NCBI RefSeq assembly: GCF_003992665.1
Contig: NZ_RZMX01000018.1
Span: 1 to 64,000, forward strand
From: Pelagibacterium montanilacus
Lineage (GTDB): Bacteria > Pseudomonadota > Alphaproteobacteria > Rhizobiales > Devosiaceae
DNA length: 64,000 nucleotides
Reading direction: 5' to 3'
Shown here: piece after piece, positions 41,061-49,077 of the stretch
Layout of the letters: every line of letters begins with the position of its first letter
Numbering within the stretch: position 1 is the stretch's first letter
Made by a program: the position numbers and the translations under genes
The notes under the pieces: generated by a model
What the model saw: only the letters and a program-made list of their open reading frames with translations
The model's database searches: none
Told to the model about the DNA's origin: nothing

Positions 41061-42086
41061 TTATCGCTTTGCCGTTCCGCATGAATCCCGCACGATGAGC
41101 TGCGGGGTCTGGATGCGGCGCGTCACGTCCCGGTTGGGCTCGCGGATTCGGCTGATCACCAGTTCGGCGGCCTCGCGGCCGATCTCCCGGGGATGCAGGG
41201 ACACGGTGGTGAGCGTCGGATGGGACATCTCCGCTTCGGGCATGCCGTCGAACCCGATCAACGCCATGTCACTGCCCGGCTCGAGCCCGTTCTTGCGAAG
41301 CCCGTGCATGACCGAAATGGCGACGAAATCATTGTAGCAGAGCGCCGCGGTCGGTCGGTCGCGCAGGCTCAGCACCGTCTCGACGTCGGTGATGCCGCTT
41401 TGGCGCGAAGGCCGGCTTTCCACCACGAGTGCAGGATCGTATTCGATGCCCGCCTGCTGCAGCGCCTTGAAGTAGCCCGCCACCCGGTCGTCGCGGGAGG
41501 GATTTCCGCGTTCCCCGCCGAGAAAGGCGATGCGGCGATGGCCGCGCTTCAGAAGCGCGTCGGTCGCGATTTCGGCCGCCCGGAAATTGTCCGGCCCGGA
41601 AAAGTCGAAGCGATCACTGGCGAAGGGGCGCACCGCGATGCACACGGGAATCCGCCGCTCGTGCAGGCGATCGAAGGTCTCGAGGGAAGAGCCGGTGGCG
41701 GGGCAGACGATCAGCCCTGCAACCCCGTGCTCGAGAAGCGACATGCACAGCTTGTGCTGGCGCGCCGGTTCCTCGTTGGACTGCACGAGATAGACGAAAT
41801 AGCCCTCCCGGTCAGCCATCTCCTCGATGGTGGCGGTCAACTCTGTGAAGAACGGGTTCATCAGGTCGTTGATGATCAGCCCGATGGCCTGGGAGGTCTG
41901 GGTCCTCAGGTTTGCCGCGCCACGATTGTAGGTATAGCCCAGGGCATCGATGGACGCATTGACCCGATCGATGGTCGCCTTGGAAATGCGGGAACTGCCG
42001 CGCAGGACCAGCGAGACCGTCGATCGGGAGACCCCGGCATGATCGGCGATGTCGTTGATCGTGACGCTGCGCACCGGCCCCATCAT
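41061..42086 (-). CDS. LacI-family transcriptional regulator
   Basis: 341 residues. The HTH reads VTINDIADHAGVSRSTVSLVLRGSSRISKATIDRVNASIDALGYTYNRGAANLRT; the periplasmic-binding-like effector domain spans about 65-335. The start overlaps the stop of the enoyl-CoA hydratase gene by 4 bp (ATGATG). Two matching 14-16 bp palindromes with the LacI-type central AACGTT or TCGTTC lie upstream of the hydratase gene and of the ABC operon. It should therefore repress both its own operon and the transport/catabolic operon until a ligand, probably a sugar or polyol, appears. Confidence 0.93.
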   Translation of the reverse strand: MMGPVRSVTINDIADHAGVSRSTVSLVLRGSSRISKATIDRVNASIDALGYTYNRGAANLRTQTSQAIGLIINDLMNPFFTELTATIEEMADREGYFVYLVQSNEEPARQHKLCMSLLEHGVAGLIVCPATGSSLETFDRLHERRIPVCIAVRPFASDRFDFSGPDNFRAAEIATDALLKRGHRRIAFLGGERGNPSRDDRVAGYFKALQQAGIEYDPALVVESRPSRQSGITDVETVLSLRDRPTAALCYNDFVAISVMHGLRKNGLEPGSDMALIGFDGMPEAEMSHPTLTTVSLHPREIGREAAELVISRIREPNRDVTRRIQTPQLIVRDSCGTAKR

Positions 42087-42853
42087 CTGCCCCGGAAATC
42101 GGGTGTGCGCTTGGCGCGCATTGCGGCAATGCCGTCCTCGAGATCGGTGGTGGTCTGGGTCGCCATGCCCGCGAGCATCTCCAAAGTCTGATGAAGGGTC
42201 TCGCCGGCACCGCCGTCGATGATCTTCTTGCCGAGTTGTACGGCGATGGGTGCCTGAGCACAGATTTGTGCGGCCAGCCCGCGGGCCACGTCAAGAGCGC
42301 TGCCCTGCGGGGACACGGCATTCACCAAACCCCAGCGCTCCGCGGTGGGGGCGTCGATCCGCTGGGCGGTTAGCACCATCTGCTTGGCGCGCGACCGGCC
42401 CACGATGTCGGGAAGGCGCCGCGTGCCGCCCCATCCAGGCAGGGTGCCAAGCGACACTTCGGGCAATGCCATGGTGGTGTCCTCGTCCGCAACCCGTAAA
42501 TCGGCAGCCAGCGCGAGTTCGAGCCCCCCACCGAGCGCCATGCCGTGCAGCGCCGCAATGACGGGCAGCCGGCAGCCGGCGATCGTATCGAATGCGCGGT
42601 GGCCCATGCTTATCCACTCGGTGCGAAAGGCCTCGGGCGAAAGAGCGGACCAGATATTGATATCGGCGCCCACCGAGAACAACCGGCCCTCGGCGTGAAT
42701 CACCAGCGCGCGAAGGCCGGGCTCGGTTTCCGCCCGTGCAATTGCCGCGATCAGGTCGCGCAGCATGTCGGGGGTGAGTGCGTTGAGCTTTTCCGGCCGC
42801 GCCAGCCGCACAAGGCCAACAGAATCCTCGATATCGAATGCGATGTGCGACAT
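42083..42853 (-). CDS. Enoyl-CoA hydratase/isomerase family protein
   Basis: 256 residues, crotonase fold. Oxyanion-hole segments: ALVIHAEGRLFSVGADINIW (first) and IAALHGMALGGGLELALAADLRVADEDT (second). Active-site residues are at VSLGTLPGWGGTRRLPDIVG; the crotonase Glu of the first site sits in ELALAADLR, and the second position is Leu/Pro rather than Glu, so activity could be hydration, isomerisation or cleavage. Transcribed with the LacI gene. With the CoA-transferase of the divergent operon it probably acts on the CoA thioester made there. Confidence 0.9.
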   Translation of the reverse strand: MSHIAFDIEDSVGLVRLARPEKLNALTPDMLRDLIAAIARAETEPGLRALVIHAEGRLFSVGADINIWSALSPEAFRTEWISMGHRAFDTIAGCRLPVIAALHGMALGGGLELALAADLRVADEDTTMALPEVSLGTLPGWGGTRRLPDIVGRSRAKQMVLTAQRIDAPTAERWGLVNAVSPQGSALDVARGLAAQICAQAPIAVQLGKKIIDGGAGETLHQTLEMLAGMATQTTTDLEDGIAAMRAKRTPDFRGR

Positions 42854-42884
42854 ACGCCAAGCCCTTGTGGATCAATGTAGAGTT

Positions 42885-42900
42885 GATAGAACGTTCTATC
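42885..42900 (-). promoter_or_regulatory. LacI-type operator 1 (hydratase/lacI promoter)
   Basis: GATAGAACGTTCTATC is a perfect 16-bp palindrome 31 bp upstream of the hydratase start. On the minus strand TTGCGA-N17-TAGCTA lies just upstream, so the palindrome would sit at or after the transcription start. Confidence 0.75.
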
Positions 42901-43036
42901 TGCCATTAGCTACCATTACAGCATAACGGTCGCAACCCTTCTGCCTGCGCGATGCGGTGCCTGGACAGGCAATGTGTCCTTCATTTCTATGAAATCAAGC
43001 AATAACAGAGGGATGGGCTCCCTTTCAGAATCATTA

Positions 43037-43080
43037 TTGACAGTGAGAAGCGGCCGCGCCTATAGGTAGATCGTTCTAGC
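43037..43080 (+). promoter_or_regulatory. Promoter and LacI-type operator 2 of the ABC/catabolic operon
   Basis: -35 TTGACA (43037-43042), 18-bp spacer, -10 TATAGG (43061-43066). The operator GGTAGATCGTTCTAGC (43065-43080) matches operator 1 at 13 of 16 positions and overlaps the -10 end and start site, ideal for repression. Confidence 0.75.
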
Positions 43081-43108
43081 AAACATCGATATGTCGGGAG
43101 GAAAATCG

Positions 43109-44092
43109 ATGAAGACCTTTCTCAATTCGACGGCGCTTGCTGCCCTCGTTCTGGGCATTGCTGCGTCCGCAAGCCCTGTAGCGGCGCAGGAAAGCCTGCT
43201 TTTCGGCGCGATTCTGAAGACGCCGGCCAATCCGCACTGGAATGCGATGTCCCAAGGCATCACCGACGCCGCCGAGGAAATCGGGGGAATCGAGGTGGTG
43301 GTCTCGACCGTCGCCAGCGAAGGCGCGGCCGAACAGCAGCTCAACAACTGCGAGTCCATGCTCCTGCGCGAGCCTGACGCCCTGATCGTGGGGGCCATCA
43401 ACTCCAACATCCTTCTGCCATGCCTGCAGCGCGCCACCGAGCAAGGCATCGCGATCGTCGATCTCGATTACAACCTCGATCGCGTGATCGCCGAGAGCGC
43501 CGGTGTCGAGGTGACCTTCACCGCCGGCAATGACGGCAACGATACAGGCGGCGTGGGCGCCGATTTCGTGGTCGAGCAGCTTGGCGGCGAGCCGTCCGGT
43601 CCGGTGCTGGTGATCGAAGGCCTGCCGGGCAATCCGGTCGGCGCAGCACGCGGCGAAGGCTTCCGCGCGCGCCTTGCCGAAATCGCGCCTGGGCTCGAAG
43701 TCACGACGCTGAACGGGGACTGGGATCGCGGCAAGTCGGCTGACATCACCAACGACACCCTGCAGCGCACTCCTGACCTTCAGGCCGTGTTCGCGGCCAA
43801 TGACACCATGGCCCTGGGTGCGGCGGAAGCACTGCTGGCCGCCGGGCACGATGATGTGCCCGTCGTGGGCGTGGATGGCAGCGCCGATGCCATCGAATCG
43901 ATCCGGTCCGGCCGGCTGACCGCCACGGTAGGCCAGTTCCCCTATCTGGTCGGCAAGCGCTCGGTTGAGCTGCTCAACGACATGATCCGCAACGGGGGCG
44001 AGCTCGATACCTACCAGGGCACCGGGCAGTCCGTGATCACCCAGGAGGTCCTCGAGGCGGGGACAGACGAGATGATCCAGTACCTGCGCTGA
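43109..44092 (+). CDS. Sugar ABC transporter substrate-binding protein (RbsB/FrcB type)
   Basis: 327 residues from ATG 43109, preceded by GGGAGGAAAA; ATG 43091 upstream lacks a site. Signal peptide about 1-22 (ending VAAQ). Periplasmic_binding_4 family: GAILKTPANPHWNAMSQGITDAAEE, NCESMLLREPDALIVGAINSN, and VFAANDTMALGAAEALLAAG. These proteins bind monosaccharides, polyols or AI-2-like ligands. First gene of the plus-strand operon, under a LacI-type operator. A hairpin separates it from the permease gene. Confidence 0.92.
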   Translation: MKTFLNSTALAALVLGIAASASPVAAQESLLFGAILKTPANPHWNAMSQGITDAAEEIGGIEVVVSTVASEGAAEQQLNNCESMLLREPDALIVGAINSNILLPCLQRATEQGIAIVDLDYNLDRVIAESAGVEVTFTAGNDGNDTGGVGADFVVEQLGGEPSGPVLVIEGLPGNPVGAARGEGFRARLAEIAPGLEVTTLNGDWDRGKSADITNDTLQRTPDLQAVFAANDTMALGAAEALLAAGHDDVPVVGVDGSADAIESIRSGRLTATVGQFPYLVGKRSVELLNDMIRNGGELDTYQGTGQSVITQEVLEAGTDEMIQYLR

Positions 44093-44101
44093 TCGCGATC
44101 A

Positions 44102-44133
44102 GGGCGTGGTCGCTCTTTGGGGTGGCCACGCTC
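44102..44133 (+). other. Intercistronic hairpin after the binding-protein gene
   Basis: GGGCGTGG (44102-44109) pairs with CCACGCTC (44126-44133), one G-U, with a 16-nt loop, in the gap between binding-protein and permease genes. Likely raises binding-protein expression relative to the membrane parts. Confidence 0.5.
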
Positions 44134-44165
44134 CGCGCCGCCAGTTCAACCCAACGGAGCCTCCG

Positions 44166-45155
44166 ATGCCCAATACAGAAGCCGCATCGTCCGGTGCGTC
44201 GCCGGCCAGCGCCGCCGTGCCCAGGAACAAGGGTGCGCTAAGAGTAGAATCTCTTATCGTTCTCGCCATTCTGGTTGCGGTGATGGCCTTCGCGTCACCC
44301 TATTTCTTCACCGTGCCCAACATTCTCAACGTTGTGCTCGCCACCTCGACGATCGGCATTCTCGCGCTCGGAGCCACCTTCGTTATCGGATCCGCCGGCA
44401 TCGACCTCTCGGTCGGGTCCATACTGGCCTTCGCGGGCGTGATCGGGGCGCTCGTGGCCTCAACACTCGGACTGCCGTGGTGGTTGGCGATCCCCGCTGC
44501 CGTTCTCGCAGGTGCGTTCGCCGGCTGGATCAATGGGCTCGTGATCACCTATGGCAATGTCCCGGCCTTCGTCGTGACATTGGGCATGATGGGCGTTGCG
44601 CGTGGCGTGGCGCTGCTGATCACCGACGGTCAGGCGATCTACGGCCTCCCGGCGCCGCTGATTTGGCTGGGGCAGGGGCGTCCGTTTGGCATTCCCGTGC
44701 CCGCGCTGGTCTTCATCGTGGTGGCGATCATCCTGCATTTCGTGCTCAGCTACACCCGGTTCGGTCGCCATACGCTGATCATTGGCGACAATGAGCGTGG
44801 TGCGCGCGCCATGGGCGTTCCCGTCCGCTCGCTGCGGATCAAGATCTATATCCTTTCGGGCATGATGGCTGGGCTTGCCGGGCTTTTGACCACAGCACGC
44901 GTCAATGCCGGCGACCCGACGGCGGGCATGACATTCGAGCTCTCGGCGATCACCGCCGCGATCATCGGAGGCACGAATTTGTTCGGCGGCCGGGCCACGA
45001 TCCTTGGGACGGTCATAGGCGCGCTGATCATGGGCGTGCTCCAGAACGGTCTCAACCTGCTCGCCATTCCCTCGTTCTGGCAGCAGATCTCGATCGGCGT
45101 CGTGCTCGTGGCCGCAGTCTGGCTCGATCAGTTCGCCAAGCGCGGCAGGGAGTGA
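44166..45155 (+). CDS. Sugar ABC transporter permease (RbsC/FrcC type)
   Basis: 329 residues from ATG 44166, with CGGAG upstream; a longer frame starting at 44106 runs through the intercistronic hairpin. BPD_transp_2 family with about nine to ten helices: GATFVIGSAGIDLSVGSILAFAGVIGALV, VTLGMMGVARGVALLITDG, and the ATPase-contact segment GVPVRSLRIKIYILSGMMAGLAGLL. It forms the membrane channel with the ATPase that follows after 1 bp. Confidence 0.93.
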   Translation: MPNTEAASSGASPASAAVPRNKGALRVESLIVLAILVAVMAFASPYFFTVPNILNVVLATSTIGILALGATFVIGSAGIDLSVGSILAFAGVIGALVASTLGLPWWLAIPAAVLAGAFAGWINGLVITYGNVPAFVVTLGMMGVARGVALLITDGQAIYGLPAPLIWLGQGRPFGIPVPALVFIVVAIILHFVLSYTRFGRHTLIIGDNERGARAMGVPVRSLRIKIYILSGMMAGLAGLLTTARVNAGDPTAGMTFELSAITAAIIGGTNLFGGRATILGTVIGALIMGVLQNGLNLLAIPSFWQQISIGVVLVAAVWLDQFAKRGRE

Positions 45156-45156
45156 G

Positions 45157-45894
45157 ATGATGCTGCAGATCAACGACATCAAGAAGAATTTCGGCCCGAT
45201 CGAGGTCCTGCGCGGCGTCACCTTCAGCGTCGATGCCGGCGAGTGCATCGCGGTCGTGGGTGACAATGGCGCCGGCAAGTCGACGCTGATGAAGATCATC
45301 ACCGGCGTCTACAAGGCCAGCGATGGCGCTGTAATGCTCGCAGACAAGGAAATCACGGGCACCGAGCCGGGCGAGATCCGGGAGTTGGGGGTCGAGATGA
45401 TCTACCAGAACCTCGAACTGGCCAGCCAGCAGGACGTGACGGCCAACATCTTTCTCGGCCGGGAACCGACTATGCGGTTCATGGGCTGGGACACGGGCGT
45501 GATCGATTTCAAATCGGCCCGCACCCAGGCCCAGGAAATGATCCGCCAGCTCGGCGCCCGCCTGCCGTCGGTCGATATCCAGGTCGGCAATCTCTCGGGC
45601 GGCCAGCAGCAGTCGGTTGCGATCGCGCGGGCGCTGACCTTCTCGCCCAAGGTCGTAATCATGGACGAGCCGACCGCCGCGTTGGCAGTCAGGGAGATCC
45701 AGCACGTTCTCGACCTGATCAAGGAACTCAAGAGCCGTGGCATCGCGGTCATCCTTATCAGCCACCGGCTGACCGACGTGTTCGAGGTCGCCGACCGCAT
45801 CGTGGCGCTGCGGCAGGGTGTGGTAATCGCCGACGAGCGGACCGGAGAAACCACGATGCAGGACGTCGTCGCCCACATCGTCGGCGCGCACTGA
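45157..45894 (+). CDS. Sugar ABC transporter ATP-binding protein, single-domain (FrcA-like)
   Basis: 245 residues, one ABC domain, unlike the double-domain RbsA of enterobacteria but like FrcA of rhizobia. Walker A GDNGAGKST, Q-loop IYQNLELASQQ, signature LSGGQQQS, Walker B VVIMDEPTAALAV and switch His in LISHRLTDV are intact. The signature ends in Ser where Arg or Thr is usual, a small change. It forms an importer with the two upstream products. Confidence 0.92.
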   Translation: MMLQINDIKKNFGPIEVLRGVTFSVDAGECIAVVGDNGAGKSTLMKIITGVYKASDGAVMLADKEITGTEPGEIRELGVEMIYQNLELASQQDVTANIFLGREPTMRFMGWDTGVIDFKSARTQAQEMIRQLGARLPSVDIQVGNLSGGQQQSVAIARALTFSPKVVIMDEPTAALAVREIQHVLDLIKELKSRGIAVILISHRLTDVFEVADRIVALRQGVVIADERTGETTMQDVVAHIVGAH

Positions 45895-45904
45895 GCGAGG
45901 CAAC

Positions 45905-47452
45905 ATGAAGATCGTTGACGATACCGCGCTGCGCGAAATCCTCGCCGGCCTTCCCGATGGTGCGACCGTGGCCGTCTCTGGGGCCGGTGGTGGCCTGCTC
46001 GAGCCCGACGTGGCGTTCCGGAGTTTCGAGGCCTCGTTCAAGGCGACGGGCCATCCCAAGAGCCTGACGCTCGTCCATGCGCTGGGCATGGGGGACCGCA
46101 AGGAGAAGGGCATCAACCGCTTTGCCCATCCGGGCATGGTCAAGCGGGTGATCGGGGGGCATTGGGTTTGGTCGCCGCGGATGCTGGCGATGGCCCAGCG
46201 CAACGAGATCGAGGCCTATTGCCTGCCCTCGGGCGTGCTCACGCAACTTTTCCGCGAGATCGGGGCGAAGCGGCCGGGCCTTTTCACCCATGTGGGGCTG
46301 GGCACCTTCTGCGACCCGCGCCTGCAGGGCGGACGGTGCAATGAGGCGGCGACGGAACCGGTGGTCGAGCTGATCGAAATCGATGGCAAGGATGTCCTGC
46401 GCTACCTGCCGTTCAAGGTCGATGTGGCGGTGGTTCGCGGCACGGCAATCGACGCGCAGGGCAATATCACGGCCCGCGAGGAACCCGCCGATCTCGACAG
46501 CTATGACATCGCGCTGGCCGCCAAGGCGAGCGGCGGCATCGTCATCGCCCAGGTGCGAGAAGAGGTGGAGGCCGGGGCTATCCGTCCCCGCGAAGTGTCC
46601 ATACCGGGCAATCTGGTCGACTTCGCGCTCATCGCGCCCAGCCAGACCCAGACCTACCATGGCCCCTATAGCGCGGCGCTGGCCGGGCTGTCGCGGGATG
46701 GAGAGCGGTTCGACACCATGCCCGAGAACCATCTCGTTCGCCGGATCGTGGCCGAGCGGGCCTATCGGGAGCTCGAGAAGGGCGCAACCATCAATTTCGG
46801 GTTCGGCATGTCCGCCGGCGTCGCCGAGATCGTGGCGCGCAAGGGGGAACGCAAGGACTACTGGTTCACGATCGAGCAGGGCATCCATGGCGGGCAATTG
46901 CTCACCGGGGACCTCTTCGGTATTGCCGCCCACGCCGGGGCGATCATGTCCTCGGCCCAGCAATTTGACCTCTATTCAGGCGGACTTCTGGACCAGACCT
47001 ATCTCGGGCTGGCGGAGATGGATGGTGAGGGCTCGGTGAACGTCTCGCATTTCGGCGGGCAGGTGAGCGGCCCGGGCGGGTTCATCGACATCAGCCAGGG
47101 CGCGCGGCGCGTGGTTTTCTGCGGTTCGTTCGACGCCAAGGGCGCGCGGCTCTCGGTCAGCGGCGGCAAGCTCAACATCGACCGGCACGGCGATGTCCGG
47201 AAACTGGTGCCGCGGGTGGAAGGCATTACCTTCAGCGGTCCCGAGGCGGTGCGGCGCGGCCAGCGGGTGACCTATGTCACCGAGCGCGCCGTATTCGAGC
47301 TGGGCAGCGAGGGGGTTGAACTGACCGAAATCGCGCCGGGCATCGACCTCGAGGCCGATATCCTCGCCAGGATAGGGTTCAGACCGATCATCAGGGAGCC
47401 GCGCACCATGGCGCCAGAGCTGTTTCGCGATATCGTGGAGAAAGTGGCATGA
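45905..47452 (+). CDS. Fused acetate/3-ketoacid-type CoA-transferase
   Basis: 515 residues, alpha and beta halves in one chain (alpha about 5-235, beta about 260-510), like propionate or 3-ketoacid CoA-transferases. Alpha: DGATVAVSGAGGGLLEP, HVGLGTFCDPRLQGG. Beta: NFGFGMSAGVAEIV, and TIEQGIHGG with the likely catalytic Glu324 that forms the enzyme-CoA thioester. It moves CoA from a donor acyl-CoA to a carboxylate. Co-transcribed with a dehydrogenase pair (GMC oxidoreductase and aldehyde dehydrogenase) able to make that carboxylate from an alcohol. Stop overlaps the next start by 4 bp. Confidence 0.92.
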   Translation: MKIVDDTALREILAGLPDGATVAVSGAGGGLLEPDVAFRSFEASFKATGHPKSLTLVHALGMGDRKEKGINRFAHPGMVKRVIGGHWVWSPRMLAMAQRNEIEAYCLPSGVLTQLFREIGAKRPGLFTHVGLGTFCDPRLQGGRCNEAATEPVVELIEIDGKDVLRYLPFKVDVAVVRGTAIDAQGNITAREEPADLDSYDIALAAKASGGIVIAQVREEVEAGAIRPREVSIPGNLVDFALIAPSQTQTYHGPYSAALAGLSRDGERFDTMPENHLVRRIVAERAYRELEKGATINFGFGMSAGVAEIVARKGERKDYWFTIEQGIHGGQLLTGDLFGIAAHAGAIMSSAQQFDLYSGGLLDQTYLGLAEMDGEGSVNVSHFGGQVSGPGGFIDISQGARRVVFCGSFDAKGARLSVSGGKLNIDRHGDVRKLVPRVEGITFSGPEAVRRGQRVTYVTERAVFELGSEGVELTEIAPGIDLEADILARIGFRPIIREPRTMAPELFRDIVEKVA

Positions 47453-49077
47453 CCGGCTCCAAGGTCTATGACTACGTGATCGCAGGCGGCGGTTCGGCGG
47501 GCTGCGTGCTCGCTGCGCGGCTTTCTGAAACCGGCGCCGAGGTGCTGCTGCTCGAGGCGGGGTATGGCGACAGCCACCCGTTGATCCACGTGCCGGCCGG
47601 GTTCACCAAGCTCTCGGGCCCACGGGTCAACTGGGGCTATCGGACGGTGCCGCAAAAGCACCTGAACAACCGCGAGATGTGGTACCCGCAGGGCAAGACG
47701 CTGGGTGGCGGGTCTTCGATCAACGCCATGATCTACACCCGCGGCCATCGCGCGGACTATGACGAGTGGTCGGGCCTCGGTGCCGAGGGCTGGTCCTACG
47801 CGGACGTGCTGCCCTATTTCCGCAAGGCCGAGGACAACGTCCGGCTGGTCGATGCCTATCATGGGGTTGGTGGCCCGTTGCGCGTGTCCGATCCGATCAG
47901 TCCGGCGCCGATCACTGCGCGCTTCGTGCGGGCGGCCCAGCAGGCGGGCCTGCCCTTCAGTCATGATTTCAACGGCGCCGAGCAACTCGGGGTGGGCTAT
48001 CACCAGACCACGACGCGCAATGGCCGACGGGGCAGCGCGGCCGTCTCCTATCTGCGGCCCGCGCGCGATCGATCGAACCTCACGATTATCACGCGCGCCC
48101 AGGTGCACCGCATCGTGATCGAGAACGAACGCGCGACCGCGGTGGAGTATGTGACCCAGGCAGGCGATTCCACCGTGGCCCGGGCGGACAAGGAGATCAT
48201 CGTTACCGCCGGCGCCGTCGGTTCGCCCAAGCTGATGATGCTCTCGGGCATCGGCCCGGCGGCGCACCTCAGGGAGCATGGCATCAAGGTGGTGGCGGAC
48301 CTGCCCGGGGTGGGGGAGAACCTGCAGGACCATCTGGATTGCTACACCGTTTACGACATGAACGGTCGGCATTCATACCACGGCACGGACCAGTATCTGC
48401 AGCAGGCCTGGTGGGCGCTCCAGTACATGCTGTTCAAGAACGGACCGGTCACCACCAATATCGTGGAGGCCGGCGCGTTTGCCCGGGTTGACCCCGAGGG
48501 CGACCGGCCCGACATCCAGCTTCACTTCCTGCCGGCCTATGTGGTCGACCATGGCATGATGCGGATCAAGGGGTATGGGGTGAGCCTTTACTCCAACCTG
48601 CTGCGCCCACGCTCGCGCGGCACGGTACGGCTGAGCGGGAGCAGGGTGGAAGATGTGCCCCTGATCGATCCCAATTATCTCGCCGATCCCTACGACCGGA
48701 AAATGGCCGTCGAAGGCCTCAAGCTGGCGCGCGACGTGATGAGCCAGTCCGAAATCTCGGGCCTCATCGCCCGTGAACGCATGCCCGGCAAGGCGTTGGT
48801 CAGCGACGAGGACCTCGCGGGATATGTTCGCGAATGGGCCAAGACCGACTACCACCCGGTCGGGACCTGCAAGATGGGCACCGACGAAATGGCGGTGGTC
48901 ACGCCGGACCTCAAGGTCCGCGGTATCGACGGGCTGCGCGTCTGCGACAGCTCGGTGATGCCCACCGAGATCAGCGCCAACACCAATGCGCCGACCATAA
49001 TGATCGCGGAAAAGGCCGCCGATCTGATCCTTGGTCGGCCGCTCGAACCCAAGGAGACGCGCCATGAACGCCCTTAA
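47449..49077 (+). CDS. GMC-family FAD alcohol oxidoreductase (choline-dehydrogenase-like)
   Basis: 542 residues. FAD-binding motif DYVIAGGGSAGCVLAARLSETGAEVLLLEAG at the N-terminus, GMC signature 1 in WYPQGKTLGGGSSINAMIYTRGHRADYDEW, signature 2 GSPKLMMLSGIGPAAHL, and catalytic His469 in DYHPVGTCKMG with a second His/Asn position in NTNAPTIM. Oxidises a primary alcohol to an aldehyde. No choline-cluster genes (betB, betI, betC) are present, so the substrate is probably another alcohol in this pathway. The aldehyde dehydrogenase gene overlaps its end by 14 bp. Confidence 0.92.
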   Translation: MTGSKVYDYVIAGGGSAGCVLAARLSETGAEVLLLEAGYGDSHPLIHVPAGFTKLSGPRVNWGYRTVPQKHLNNREMWYPQGKTLGGGSSINAMIYTRGHRADYDEWSGLGAEGWSYADVLPYFRKAEDNVRLVDAYHGVGGPLRVSDPISPAPITARFVRAAQQAGLPFSHDFNGAEQLGVGYHQTTTRNGRRGSAAVSYLRPARDRSNLTIITRAQVHRIVIENERATAVEYVTQAGDSTVARADKEIIVTAGAVGSPKLMMLSGIGPAAHLREHGIKVVADLPGVGENLQDHLDCYTVYDMNGRHSYHGTDQYLQQAWWALQYMLFKNGPVTTNIVEAGAFARVDPEGDRPDIQLHFLPAYVVDHGMMRIKGYGVSLYSNLLRPRSRGTVRLSGSRVEDVPLIDPNYLADPYDRKMAVEGLKLARDVMSQSEISGLIARERMPGKALVSDEDLAGYVREWAKTDYHPVGTCKMGTDEMAVVTPDLKVRGIDGLRVCDSSVMPTEISANTNAPTIMIAEKAADLILGRPLEPKETRHERP

